Shown: positions 33,392-42,246, counted from the first letter of the stretch. The stretch: DNA of 57,150 bases from Verrucomicrobiota bacterium (GCA_009885695.1 VFKE01000115.1:1-57150); one strand, 5' to 3'. The notes: a model not told the origin generated them from the letters alone. A program made the numbers and translations.

Positions 33392-35209
33392 CTAGTCGAG
33401 GGCGAACTCGGTTTTCCAATTTTCGTCCCCCTGCCAGGCGGGCTGGTCCTCCTTCAGCAGAACGTGATGGCCGAGCACAAGAACATCCATCTCCGTACGC
33501 ATGAAACAGATGTAGGCTTGCTCCGGCGATTCCACGATGGGCTCGCCTCGAACATTGAAGGAGGTGTTCACGAGAACCGGACAACCGGTGCGCTGATCGA
33601 AGTGGGTGAGCAGTTTGTGAAAAATGGGATTGGTCTCCCGGTGCACGGTCTGAAGACGCGCTGAGTAATCCACATGGGTCACGGCGGGTATCTCAGAGCG
33701 GGGGACGTTCAGCTTGTCGATGCCCCAGAGCTTCTGCTCGTCCTCGGTCATGGTGCGCTGCTTTTCCTTTTTCACATCAGCCACCATGAGCATCGAGGGA
33801 CTAGGACGGTCGATATCGAACCACTCGCCAACTTTTTCAGCGAGCACCGCAGGAGCGAAGGGTCGGAAGCTTTCGCGATATTTAATCTTGAGATTCATTT
33901 TCTTCTGCATCTCGGGTGAACGGGCATCGCCGATAATGCTGCGGGCGCCGAGCGCGCGCGGACCGAACTCCATGCGACCCTGAAACCAACCAGCCACCTT
34001 GTCTTCCGCGAGCAAGCGGGAGACCTCGGCGCAGAGGGAGTCGTCATCCTTGTGGAGCACGGATGGTGCGCTCTTGGTTTGCAGCATATCCGCGACCGCC
34101 GCGTCACTGTATTCCGGTCCGAGGTAACTGCCGCGCTGCCAGTCACCTTTCCGCGCCGGGCGCGGTTGATCGTGATGATGATGATAAACCGCAAGTGCGG
34201 CTCCCAGCGCGCCGCCGGCGTCACCGGCCGCAGGCTGGATGTAAATATCGTCAAAGATGCCGGAGCGGAGCAATTTGCCATTGGCCACGCAGTTGAGCGC
34301 GACGCCGCCAGCCAGACAGAGATGGCGCTCGCCAGTGGTTATGCGAACATAACGAGCCATGCGCAGGATGATCTCCTCGGTGACTTCCTGGACGGAACGC
34401 GCGAGATCCATCTCACGCTGCGTGAGCGCGGACTCTACTTTACGCGGCGGCCCGCCGAAGAGAGTGTTCATCTTGTCGCTGGTCATGCGCAGCCCGGCGC
34501 AATAATCGAAGTAGTCGAGGTTCACCGCGAAGGAACCGTCCTCCTTCAAGTCGATGAGGTGATCAAGAATCGTCTGGGCGTAACGAGGCTCGCCGTAGGG
34601 CGCGAGACCCATGACCTTGTATTCGCCGGAATTGACCTTGAAACCGGTGAAGTAAGTGAACGCCGAATAGAGCAAGCCGAGCGAGTGGGGGAAACGTGTT
34701 TCCTGAAGAATCTCGATTTTATTGCCGCGGCCCACGCCATAGGAGGAGGTGGCCCATTCACCGACGCCGTCCACCGTGAGCACGGCAGCGGACTCAAACG
34801 GGCTGGGGAAAAACGCGGAAGCCGCGTGCGACTCATGATGCTCGGCAAAGAGGATGGGTTTGTTGGCAGCCACCTCGCGGGAGATCACAGTGGGCATCCA
34901 AAGTTTCTCCGCAATCCACAACGGCACGGCCATCATGTAAGTGCGAAGGCCACGCGGGGCGAAAGCCAGATGCGTCTCGAGGATGCGGTCGAATTTCAAC
35001 AGCGGTTTGTCATAAAACGCGATGGAGTCGAGTTGCTCCGCATGAATGCCGCCCTGCTTCAGACAAAACTCCACCGCCTGCTTGGGAAACGCTGCATCAT
35101 GACGCTTGCGCGTGAAGCGCTCCTCCTGCGCGGCGGCGATCACTTGCCCGTCCTCGATGAGGCAGGCTGCGGAATCATGGTAAAAAGCTGAAATGCCGAG
35201 GATGCGCAT
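33392..35209 (-). CDS. NodU/CmcH/SxtI-family O-carbamoyltransferase
   Basis: A 605-residue enzyme transferring carbamoyl from carbamoyl phosphate, via an adenylate, to a hydroxyl of a sugar or other acceptor. The N-terminal half is an ASKHA-type ATP-binding/YrdC-like module: ISAFYHDSAACLIEDG, AEHHESHAASAFF (metal-binding His pair), LTVDGVGEWATSS, then LAGGVALNCVANGKL. The C-terminal half has FQGRMEFGPRALGARSIIGDAR, KIKYRESFRPFAPA and LVNTSFNVRGEPIV. All expected motifs are intact. It is the first gene of an operon with SxtJ-like, SxtK-like and SGNH-hydrolase genes; the acceptor is unknown. Confidence 0.92.
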   Translation of the reverse strand: MRILGISAFYHDSAACLIEDGQVIAAAQEERFTRKRHDAAFPKQAVEFCLKQGGIHAEQLDSIAFYDKPLLKFDRILETHLAFAPRGLRTYMMAVPLWIAEKLWMPTVISREVAANKPILFAEHHESHAASAFFPSPFESAAVLTVDGVGEWATSSYGVGRGNKIEILQETRFPHSLGLLYSAFTYFTGFKVNSGEYKVMGLAPYGEPRYAQTILDHLIDLKEDGSFAVNLDYFDYCAGLRMTSDKMNTLFGGPPRKVESALTQREMDLARSVQEVTEEIILRMARYVRITTGERHLCLAGGVALNCVANGKLLRSGIFDDIYIQPAAGDAGGALGAALAVYHHHHDQPRPARKGDWQRGSYLGPEYSDAAVADMLQTKSAPSVLHKDDDSLCAEVSRLLAEDKVAGWFQGRMEFGPRALGARSIIGDARSPEMQKKMNLKIKYRESFRPFAPAVLAEKVGEWFDIDRPSPSMLMVADVKKEKQRTMTEDEQKLWGIDKLNVPRSEIPAVTHVDYSARLQTVHRETNPIFHKLLTHFDQRTGCPVLVNTSFNVRGEPIVESPEQAYICFMRTEMDVLVLGHHVLLKEDQPAWQGDENWKTEFALD

Positions 35210-35508
35210 CGAAAAAAGAGATGAGTTATTTAATTAAAAGTTATCGCTAAACGTTGAAATGTCGGTAGGCATGGTAATTTAATTGGTTATAATAAATTAT
35301 GTTTTGCCCTAAAATCAAGCGATTTATCAAAAATAATAGGCAATAACCATATTCAGGGCATTATTGAGAATAAATGCCGCTCGACCGACATCCAGAAATA
35401 GAACTGGATTTTCAGGGAAAGCAGAATTGAAAGAGCGAGAGTGAGTCACCTGCCAACAACGTCCGCTGACCAATGGATGAATGCTCGCATCGTCGCGCCC
35501 CCTTCATG
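35210..35508. other. AT-rich intergenic region upstream of the carbamoyltransferase
   Basis: About 300 bases, markedly richer in A and T than its surroundings, without a supported gene. Dispersed inverted repeats are visible: ATGTCGGT near 35260 against ACCGACAT near 35385, and TGCCCT (35305-35310) against AGGGCA (35355-35360). It presumably holds the promoter of the carbamoyltransferase operon. The lower GC may also mark the edge of a transferred segment (31182-35508 includes two such AT-rich patches). Confidence 0.4.
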
Positions 35509-35636
35509 TTAGAGCGGTTTAAATAATTTCGTAGCCGCGTACGTGAGCACGCGGGAAATAGGTATGCTTCGTTGGCTGCCGTGGCATCCTCCCGCACTTT
35601 TACGAAATGCGCTACGTCCTTTATAAAATGCTCTAA
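35509..35636. repeat. REP/BIME element, copy C, with both terminal repeats
   Basis: This 128-base copy starts TTAGAGCGGTTTAA and ends TAAAATGCTCTAA (reverse TTAGAGCATTTTA). GTAG-headed hairpins lie at 35531-35556 and, inverted, at 35590-35615. The inner segment GGTATGCTTCGTTGGCTGCC is the reverse of the inner segment of copies A and F, so it is inserted in the opposite orientation. No clear target duplication flanks it. Confidence 0.85.
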
Positions 35637-35715
35637 TCCTGACTAAAACCCGCCCACTGCGCTACTCCAAGCTGATAACCGTCCTCTCACGCCCGCGCTC
35701 ATTCAATCCATCGGT

Positions 35716-36354
35716 TCACTTTTTCTCCGCCACCAGCATTAGCTTCACGTTCTTGATCGCCGCACTCGTCTGATATGTGGTCAGCGACAACGGGGCGTAT
35801 TCCTCGATCGGTCCGGGGCGCAGGGCGACTTTCTTTACCTTGATGTCGACATCAATAATCTTCTCATCGTTCGCCCAGACAGTAATGCTATCGGGCGTGA
35901 CGCGCAGCCTGATGCGGTGCCATTTATTGTTCTCCCACTTTCGAAAATGCCCGGTGGAATTCTCCGAGGCATCGGAGCCGTCGATGCTGCTGATGCCCGT
36001 CACGCTGCCGCCCCAGCCACCGCACACCAACGTGGCGCAAGACTTGAGACCGCCCACGGGAAAAGTCAGCCCGCAGAAAAAATCACTGCCATCGACCCGC
36101 ATGGCTTCCAGCGTGATCTCGTAATTCGTCAGCGGCAGCTGGTCAGTCTTTTTATAGACAACTCCCGTGAGGCTCTCACCCGCTCCAAGCATCATCTGGT
36201 CATCCGCAATCTCTACCGTCCCGCTGCCGCCCGCATCGACCGCCTGCCAGTCATCGAGTGATTTGCCGTCGAACAGAACCAGCTCTTTTGGCACCCCGGC
36301 CTGGAGCGAGGCGTAAAAAATCAGCAGGGCGGCATAAACGGTGCGCGGGTTCAT
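35716..36354 (-). CDS. Secreted DUF1080 (3-keto-disaccharide hydrolase-like) protein
   Basis: A 212-residue exported protein. MNPRTVYAALLIFYASLQAG is a signal peptide. The mature part starts KELVLFDGKSLDDWQAVDAGG, the classic DUF1080 opening, followed by a jelly-roll fold (FFCGLTFPVGG, KWHRIRLRVTPDSITVWAND, IKNVKL). Some family members act on 3-keto-glycosides and many PVC genomes carry dozens of copies. The first 53 residues of the longer open frame were rejected because the signal peptide follows them. It diverges from the L,D-transpeptidase gene. Substrate unknown. Confidence 0.85.
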   Translation of the reverse strand: MNPRTVYAALLIFYASLQAGVPKELVLFDGKSLDDWQAVDAGGSGTVEIADDQMMLGAGESLTGVVYKKTDQLPLTNYEITLEAMRVDGSDFFCGLTFPVGGLKSCATLVCGGWGGSVTGISSIDGSDASENSTGHFRKWENNKWHRIRLRVTPDSITVWANDEKIIDVDIKVKKVALRPGPIEEYAPLSLTTYQTSAAIKNVKLMLVAEKK

Positions 36355-36424
36355 TATCTGATCAAAGCGCACTTCGCCGATGGCGCAATGAAGAAAGCGT
36401 TGGAGATTCTCAACGCGCCGTGGT

Positions 36425-37069
36425 ATGAACCCGGCCATGGAAACAGCCCTCAAACCGATTCTTTGCCACGCCGGCGCACTCGCAATCGCCGCTCTCACCG
36501 GACTCTCACTCACCAGCTGCAGCTCCGTCGGAGGTTCGCGCAGTTCGATGGACTACGATCCCCCGGCTTACCGCCCATCCAGTCCCTCCGCAGTCCATGT
36601 CAAGCTCAGCACCTCGAAGCAGGCGGTGTACGTCATGGAGGGCAATCGCGTGCTCATGGCCACGCCATGCAGCGTCGGCACTGCGCAAGACCCAACCCCA
36701 AAGGGCACTTTCACAATCTATAGAAAAGAATTCGCCAAGCGCCGCGTTAGCAGCCCAGGCGCCGGCTATCCCATGACCTACTGGTGCGAGTTCAAGCCCG
36801 CTTACGGACTTCACTGGGGTTTTGTCAAGCCCTACCCCTGCACACACGGTTGCGTCCGGCTGCCCAAAATGGCGGCGGCCAAATTCTTCGCCATGGTCAG
36901 CGCCGGCACGCGCATCCACATCGCCTCCCATCAACCAGAGGACGCCACCGTCGGCGCCACGCTCCCGGTGCTGGATGATACCTCCCTGCCAAATCCGTCC
37001 GACTCCTATCTCAAGAGCAACCGGGTGTTCGAAGACGCGAAATACAATGGCAGGATGTTTGTCAACTGA
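36425..37069 (+). CDS. YkuD-type L,D-transpeptidase lipoprotein
   Basis: A 214-residue envelope enzyme. A signal with lipobox LSLTSC points to lipidated Cys32. The catalytic domain has VYVMEGNRVLMATPCSVG, PTPKGTFTIY, GLHWGF and the active-site motif CTHGCVRLP with His141 and Cys143. Such enzymes make 3-3 crosslinks in peptidoglycan or attach lipoproteins to it. The start at 36425 or Met5 (36437) are both possible. The divergent DUF1080 gene lies 70 bases away and ispH follows 10 bases downstream, so the two may be co-transcribed. Confidence 0.88.
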   Translation: MNPAMETALKPILCHAGALAIAALTGLSLTSCSSVGGSRSSMDYDPPAYRPSSPSAVHVKLSTSKQAVYVMEGNRVLMATPCSVGTAQDPTPKGTFTIYRKEFAKRRVSSPGAGYPMTYWCEFKPAYGLHWGFVKPYPCTHGCVRLPKMAAAKFFAMVSAGTRIHIASHQPEDATVGATLPVLDDTSLPNPSDSYLKSNRVFEDAKYNGRMFVN

Positions 37070-37079
37070 GGCTGCCCTG

Positions 37080-38330
37080 ATGTCCGCCGCCGCCAATACC
37101 AAATCCCGCCGCGTGAATGTCCGCACGCCGGAAGTGATGGCGCGCGTTCAGGCGGAAGTGGAAACCCACTACCGCAGTGTGCTGGTGGAGAATCTTCGCA
37201 AGTCCGGCGGAATCGTGGCCGTGGGCAACACCTCCATCCGTCTCGCGAAGGATTTTGGATTTTGCTACGGCGTCGAGCGCGCCATCGACCTCGCCTACGC
37301 CGCACGGAAAGTTTTTGCCGACCGCCGGGTGTTTCTTCTCGGCGAGATCATTCACAATCCCGAGGTCAATCGTCAGCTCACCGAGATGGGCGTCATCCGC
37401 ATTCCGATCAGCGAACACGAGACCGCGGTGGCCCAGCTTTCGCCCGAGGATGTCGTCATCGTCCCCGCCTTCGGTGCCGAGACGCGCATCATGGACATCA
37501 TCAGCCAGCGCGGCTGCCTCACGGTGGACACCACCTGCGGCGATGTCATGAGCGTCTGGAAACGGGTGCGCGGTTACGCAAAACAGCAGGTCACTTCCAT
37601 CATTCATGGGAAGGCCATCCATGAAGAAACCCGGGCCACCGCCAGCCGGGCGATGGGGGATGACGGGAGGGGGCATTTTCTAGTGCTCCTCACACTCGAC
37701 GACGTAGACTTCGTCTGCGACTATATCCGGAAAGGTGGCGACAAGGTCGTGTTTCTGAAACGCTTCGCTGGTTCGATGTCGGCAGGCTTTGATCCTGATC
37801 TGCATCTGAAACAAGTCGGCGTGGCCAATCAGACCACGATGCTGAAATCTGAAACGGAAGAGTTGCAACGCCGCATCCAGCAGGCGGTAACCGATCGCGA
37901 TGGCACCGAGCTTGCAGAGAAGAATTTCCAGGTATTCGACACCATTTGCGGCGCCACGCAAGAGCGGCAGGACTCGCTCTTCGAACTGCTGCGCAGGCCG
38001 ATGGATGTGCTCATCGTCATCGGCGGCTACAACAGCTCCAACACCACCCACCTTGTTGAAATTGGCGAAAAAGAACTGCCGACCTTCTTTATCCGTACCG
38101 CGGAATGTTTGAAAAGCCTGGAGGAAATCGTCCACTACGACCTGCATTCGAAATCGGAGACGACCGGTTATTCGCAAAAACTTTCCAGTGATGGACCGGT
38201 CATCGTCGGCATCACTGCCGGAGCCTCATGCCCGAACAACCTCATTGAAGAAACCATCCTGCGGGTCTTCCAATTGCGCGGAGTTGGACGGGATGATGTG
38301 CTGAATGCTGCGGCACTTGCCGCCGCGTAA
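37080..38330 (+). CDS. ispH: 4-hydroxy-3-methylbut-2-enyl diphosphate reductase, long form
   Basis: A 416-residue 4Fe-4S enzyme catalysing the last step of the MEP isoprenoid pathway. The cluster ligands are Cys62 (DFGFCYGVERA), Cys153 (DTTCGDVM) and Cys290 (DTICGATQERQ). EIIHNPEV (His92), SIIHGKAIHEETRATAS and GGYNSSNTTHL are conserved. Length and internal motifs correspond to the plant/cyanobacterial type and not to the shorter E. coli type. The C-terminal substrate loop reads GASCPNNL where GASxP(D/E) is usual. It starts 10 bases after the L,D-transpeptidase and ends just before the tRNA. Confidence 0.93.
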   Translation: MSAAANTKSRRVNVRTPEVMARVQAEVETHYRSVLVENLRKSGGIVAVGNTSIRLAKDFGFCYGVERAIDLAYAARKVFADRRVFLLGEIIHNPEVNRQLTEMGVIRIPISEHETAVAQLSPEDVVIVPAFGAETRIMDIISQRGCLTVDTTCGDVMSVWKRVRGYAKQQVTSIIHGKAIHEETRATASRAMGDDGRGHFLVLLTLDDVDFVCDYIRKGGDKVVFLKRFAGSMSAGFDPDLHLKQVGVANQTTMLKSETEELQRRIQQAVTDRDGTELAEKNFQVFDTICGATQERQDSLFELLRRPMDVLIVIGGYNSSNTTHLVEIGEKELPTFFIRTAECLKSLEEIVHYDLHSKSETTGYSQKLSSDGPVIVGITAGASCPNNLIEETILRVFQLRGVGRDDVLNAAALAAA

Positions 38331-38389
38331 GCTGGCAGAATCCCCTTGCGACACAGCGTTTCACGTGCGACGATCAGCATCGGTTTAAA

Positions 38390-38464
38390 GCGCGATTAGC
38401 TCAGTGGTAGAGCATTACCTTGACATGGTAGGGGCCACAGGTTCGAACCCTGTATCGCGCACCA
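38390..38464 (+). tRNA. tRNA-Val (anticodon GAC), CCA encoded
   Basis: The acceptor stem pairs GCGCGAT (38390-38396) with ATCGCGC (38454-38460), followed by A and a genomic CCA. The D arm is GCTCAGTGGTAGAGC, the anticodon loop TTGACAT carries GAC (valine), and the T arm is ACAGG-TTCGAAC-CCTGT. Spacing and conserved bases are canonical. It lies between ispH and a SirB1-like gene on the same strand. Confidence 0.95.
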
Positions 38465-38528
38465 TTTCCCAGTCATCCCCCCACTTTGGGCATTGATTCT
38501 CGGTCGGAAATAGGATATTAAAGTAAGC

Positions 38529-39371
38529 ATGACTCACACCACTGAACTCAGTCATCTGCTGAAGTTGCTGGACGATGATTCCCCGGTGGTGCGCGAGGCC
38601 GTCCGACGCGAACTGGCGGCCATGCGGAACAATTTGCCCGCCCAACTGAGCGCGCTCGATTATCCCTTGGAGCCCGAACAGGAGCGACTGCTCAGCGAGA
38701 TTCTAGCGCCCGTCTGCCGCGAGGAACTGGAGGAAACATGGCTGGCCTGGCGCTGGCTGTCTTCACCGGGAGCGCAACTCGAAGAAGCGCTCTCACAAGT
38801 CTCCGCGTTTCTCAGCGGCTGGCAGGCCCGTGGTGAGATGCTGACGCAGAAGCTTGACTTCATCGCGGCGGAGGCGGCAAAGGACGGCTGCGCGGGAGAT
38901 GCGCGCAAGCTCGCAGAGTTTCTCTTTGGTGGGCGCGGACCAGACACCCGCTTGCGGGGCAACAGCCGGGAATACTATTCCGCAGACAACAGCAACCTGC
39001 TCTGGGTCATCGCCAGCGGCGTGGGCAATCCGATCTCGCTGTGCGCGATCTACATGCTAACTGGGCGTCGCCTTGGATTGCGCATCGAAGGCTGCAATTT
39101 CCCAGGACACTTTCTCGCGCGCATCGAGGAAGGTGATGAACTCTGGCTCGTCGATTGTTTCAATCGCGGCCGTTTTATGCTAGCCGAGGACGTGGCCAAG
39201 CACCATCCCGCAGCGAATCCTTCAATGGAGGAGATCATCCGCGAGCCCGCCAGCGTGGAGACCATGATCGCGCGGGTCCTCCGCAACCTCGACGAATCCT
39301 TCGAACGCACGCACAACCTCCCCCGCCGCCAGATCGTGCGCCGGCTGATGTTGAAGCTTATGGAAGAGTGA
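38529..39371 (+). CDS. SirB1/transglutaminase-like fold protein
   Basis: A 280-residue protein. The N-terminal part has HEAT-like helices (LLKLLDDDSPVVREAVRREL). The centre carries the SirB1-type transglutaminase-like domain: YYSADNSNLLWVIASGVGNP, then ISLCAIYMLTGRRLGLRIEG and FPGHFLARIEEG, with Cys, His and acidic residues in the expected order. The C-terminal helical part ends LKLMEE. Homologues are widespread and of unknown enzymatic activity. The gene follows the tRNA by 64 bases and ends before REP copy D. Confidence 0.8.
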   Translation: MTHTTELSHLLKLLDDDSPVVREAVRRELAAMRNNLPAQLSALDYPLEPEQERLLSEILAPVCREELEETWLAWRWLSSPGAQLEEALSQVSAFLSGWQARGEMLTQKLDFIAAEAAKDGCAGDARKLAEFLFGGRGPDTRLRGNSREYYSADNSNLLWVIASGVGNPISLCAIYMLTGRRLGLRIEGCNFPGHFLARIEEGDELWLVDCFNRGRFMLAEDVAKHHPAANPSMEEIIREPASVETMIARVLRNLDESFERTHNLPRRQIVRRLMLKLMEE

Positions 39372-39419
39372 TCCACGGTACCGTGGCGCAACTGCGTGAC
39401 ATGGAATCCATCCATGTCC

Positions 39420-39548
39420 TTAGAGCATTTTAAGTTAAATCGTAGCCGCATCTCGTAAGAGTGCGGGACAATATCGCCCGGCTACAAAACTTCCAATCTT
39501 CCCGCGTTCTCACGAAGCGCGGCTACGTCTTTAATTATACCGCTCTAA
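39420..39548. repeat. REP/BIME element, copy D, with both terminal repeats
   Basis: This 129-base copy starts TTAGAGCATTTTAA and ends ATACCGCTCTAA. GTAG-headed hairpins are at 39442-39468 and, inverted, at 39500-39526; the first is the best consensus stem (CCGCA-T-CTC gtaa GAG-TGCGG). The inner segment ATCGCCCGGCTACAAAAC is shared, reversed, with copy E and differs from that of A, C and F. Confidence 0.87.
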
Positions 39549-39738
39549 TGTTGAAGCATCGACCCCTCCCAGCTCGCACCCGTTCGAGTGTCCTTTTCAT
39601 TGAGGCACTGCAAGGGTTGATGATTCATTGTGCTAATCGATTTCTTGTCTTGCATTCGGCTGGCTGTTGCTGGAAGATTAGCACGCAAGGTATTCCGCCG
39701 GAATGATCCGGAGGTTTAATCATCTCCCTTTGGTTAAC

Positions 39739-40479
39739 ATGAACACGCAGGATCGCGCAATATTCATCCTCGGCCAGTTTAACATGGGGATGCGGACGGA
39801 ATGGGCCACAATTGAAGAACTGGAGAAGTCCCTCGAACAGCGGCTCGGCGCTGCCAAAAACCGGGCCACGCCCCACATTCAAGCGGAGTTACGCGCCCAA
39901 TGGGACTACAATTGGGACACGGCAATGCAACATCTGCACGCCATCCGTTCCGCTGCTGCTGAGACCCGTCGTCGCCATGATGCCAGGGAGACGACGGACG
40001 CGCCCGACTCTTTCCTCCAACTCATTGAATACGACCGCGCGCTCGATCGTCTGCTGGATGAATTGCAGACCCTGGGCCGCGAGGCTGTGCTTCCACTGGG
40101 CGATTCCGATCCCTGGTATGATTCGTGGAAACTACTCTGGATGACCATCGATGGCGACATGACCACACTGCGCGCGCACGTCATGACCACTCGCTTCCGC
40201 CTGGAAATGCGCAAAGAATACGGCGAGGACAAAGCCGATGCGCTGACGCAGGAAATACTCGACCACCTGCCGCTCCATGCCACGCTACAGGATGCGGAAA
40301 AATTCGCCGAAGAATACCGCCGCGCGCATCTGGAGTTCGAGAAACATGTGGAGCACCCCACGATTCGCGACATCATCCGCGGCCTCTTTCTGCTACCCGA
40401 CGAGACGACCGACGACCATCTCCACCACCAGCGTTCCAGGGAAGCGCGCCACAGCAAGATTCAGAGTGCAAACAGATAG
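39739..40479 (+). CDS. Helical hypothetical protein
   Basis: A 246-residue protein, mostly charged alpha-helix, starting MNTQDRAIFI. Trp-rich segments (QWDYNWDTAMQHL, DPWYDSWKLLWMTIDGD) separate helices, and the C-terminus is His/Arg rich (DDHLHHQRSREARHS). There is no signal peptide, membrane segment or familiar motif. An ATG 12 codons upstream (39703) is also open; the chosen start follows GGAGG only at a wide distance. The gene stands between REP copy D and the convergent prmA. I do not recognise it. Confidence 0.6.
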   Translation: MNTQDRAIFILGQFNMGMRTEWATIEELEKSLEQRLGAAKNRATPHIQAELRAQWDYNWDTAMQHLHAIRSAAAETRRRHDARETTDAPDSFLQLIEYDRALDRLLDELQTLGREAVLPLGDSDPWYDSWKLLWMTIDGDMTTLRAHVMTTRFRLEMRKEYGEDKADALTQEILDHLPLHATLQDAEKFAEEYRRAHLEFEKHVEHPTIRDIIRGLFLLPDETTDDHLHHQRSREARHSKIQSANR

Positions 40480-40580
40480 CCCGCACAAGCCGGGGGCAAC
40501 GGTGTGGTTTTAATCACGGCGCCATGAGCGAAGCATCGAGAGTAATTTTGTAAATCACCCTGCTGCCGATAGTTGTGCAG

Positions 40581-41420
40581 TCATTCCCGGCCGCCCCGTG
40601 CCGTCACCCACTTTCCTCTCGTGATGATGGTGTCGAACTTGAGACCGGCCTCCTCCCCGGCGCGGAGACATTCAGCGGCCTGCGATTTCAAGATGCCGGA
40701 CACCAGCACGGTTCCGCCGGGCTTCGTGAGACGGGCGATCTTGGGAAACGCGGCAATCAACACATCGCTGAACAAGTTCGCGGCGACGCAGTCATATCGC
40801 CGGCCGGACTTCCAGTGCAGAACATCGGCCTCCTCGATGCGAACATCACGAACCCGGTTGCGCCTCACATTATGGAGGGCGACGCGCACCGCGTGGGGAT
40901 CAAAGTCGCAACCAAAGATATCCGTCGCACCGAGCTTGGCAGCGGCGATGGCCAGCACGCCGCTTCCAGTTCCAAGGTCACACAGCGTCCACGCTTTGCC
41001 TTTTCGTGACTTCGAGAAGTCCACCAGCAACCGCAGCACGCTCGCGGTGGTCGCGTGGTGCCCGGTGCCGAAAGCCATGTCCGGCGGAATGCTGATGACC
41101 GAACGCCGGGGATGCAATTTCGCCAAAGAGGCGCGCTTTTTTTTATCCGAGTCCGAACAGACCAGCAGCGCATCGCGCACTACGACGGGTGGCGGCACGG
41201 CCACGCGGTGCACAGCCCAGTTACGAGCACGAACAGAACGGACCGTGCCCCCGAACTGCTGCTGGATGGCAAGCGCCTCCTTCTTCTCTGCACAATAAAC
41301 TTCGACACGAACGGTCTTCCGTCCCGGTATGAGCGTAATCACCGCGCCGCTGTGTCCGGAAAATCGTTCCCCCCAAGAGTCAGTCCATTGCGAGGAGGAA
41401 AGCCGTGACCAGACAAACAT
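40581..41420 (-). CDS. prmA: Ribosomal protein L11 methyltransferase
   Basis: A 279-residue SAM-dependent methyltransferase. The family marker appears as DMAFGTGHHATTASVL, the SAM site as LCDLGTGSGVLAIAA followed by GCDFDPHAVRVALHN, and the catalytic-side motif as VAANLFSDVL. The C-terminal ISGIL-type segment is VLVSGILKSQ. It probably methylates L11 at the ribosomal GTPase centre. The outer-membrane barrel gene upstream on the same strand ends three bases away, so they share a transcript. The N-terminal substrate domain is short but present. Confidence 0.88.
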   Translation of the reverse strand: MFVWSRLSSSQWTDSWGERFSGHSGAVITLIPGRKTVRVEVYCAEKKEALAIQQQFGGTVRSVRARNWAVHRVAVPPPVVVRDALLVCSDSDKKKRASLAKLHPRRSVISIPPDMAFGTGHHATTASVLRLLVDFSKSRKGKAWTLCDLGTGSGVLAIAAAKLGATDIFGCDFDPHAVRVALHNVRRNRVRDVRIEEADVLHWKSGRRYDCVAANLFSDVLIAAFPKIARLTKPGGTVLVSGILKSQAAECLRAGEEAGLKFDTIITRGKWVTARGGRE

Positions 41421-41423
41421 ACT

Positions 41424-42104
41424 TCACCAGCGCAGGCGTACTCCCGCGTGGTAGGTGCTGACATCTTCGGAAAAATCCACTCCCAGTCCCAGATCAAGAA
41501 CCGAGAGCAGAGCGAAGTAGCTGTTAAGTTCCACAACGTTATTGTCGAGATTATCGGTCGTGGAGAACAATACGCTGGCGGCGAGTTCCCATTTCTCAGT
41601 CGCGGCGAACCTCACGCCCGGCCGCATATAGACGGCAAAGCTGTCGGGATTCAAATTGCTCAACTCGCCATCGGAGATGTCAAAACGCAAGCCAGCCTCA
41701 CCGAACAAATGGAAGCGTGAGGCGATCGGTAGATAAGCGCCAACGCCGCCCGTCAAAGTCGTGAGATCAAAGGACTGCTCCTTTTGATTGACGCCCTGCA
41801 TCCAGTTCAAGCCAAAGCTCAGAAAAAGCGGCTTAAACAAGGGCGCGCGCAGACCGACGGCGAATCCGCTCGAATTATCCAGGTTGTCAGCCTCGAAGTC
41901 GTAATAGTTGTAGCGAGCTTCAAGGCTGCCATAAGTGAGCAGCTTGCTGGAGCCGCCTCCCGAGTATGACGAAGGCGACTGATAATTTGACTGGGGCTTG
42001 GGCGTCGAACTGTACGGATCCGTCGGATATTGATACTGATAATTCTGCGCCATAGCGGCGGTGCTGAGACAGAACATCGAGAAAAGCCAGGGGAGCGTTT
42101 TCAT
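41424..42104 (-). CDS. Outer-membrane beta-barrel protein
   Basis: A 226-residue protein with a signal peptide (MKTLPWLFSMFCLSTAAMA), a Tyr/Gln/Pro/Ser-rich linker (YQYQYPTDPYSSTPKPQSNYQ) and then alternating beta strands with aromatic ends such as LEARYNYYDFEADN and FHLFGEAGLRFDIS, closing with GVRLRW, a typical barrel terminus. About eight to ten strands are suggested. It belongs to no family that I can name. The AT-rich 140 bases before it should hold its promoter. Confidence 0.72.
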   Translation of the reverse strand: MKTLPWLFSMFCLSTAAMAQNYQYQYPTDPYSSTPKPQSNYQSPSSYSGGGSSKLLTYGSLEARYNYYDFEADNLDNSSGFAVGLRAPLFKPLFLSFGLNWMQGVNQKEQSFDLTTLTGGVGAYLPIASRFHLFGEAGLRFDISDGELSNLNPDSFAVYMRPGVRFAATEKWELAASVLFSTTDNLDNNVVELNSYFALLSVLDLGLGVDFSEDVSTYHAGVRLRW

Positions 42105-42246
42105 AGCGAATTAGTTTATAATTACAGACTATTTAATGATATTTAGTAATTCAGGAAATGCCAGCACTTTTTTCGCCTAAATTTGAATTGCCAGAATGAT
42201 CATACAAGCCTGGCCGGAGAGTTGACCAGCGCGACCGGCACCCCTA

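Noticed and set aside
34052-35191. A 379-codon open frame antisense to the carbamoyltransferase
   Set aside because: It is a GC-skew shadow: no family features, low-complexity Arg/His/Gly content, and the sense strand encodes a complete conserved enzyme.
35412-35597. A 61-codon minus-strand frame partly inside REP copy C
   Set aside because: It is composed of repeat and intergenic sequence with no homologous features; its openness is accidental.
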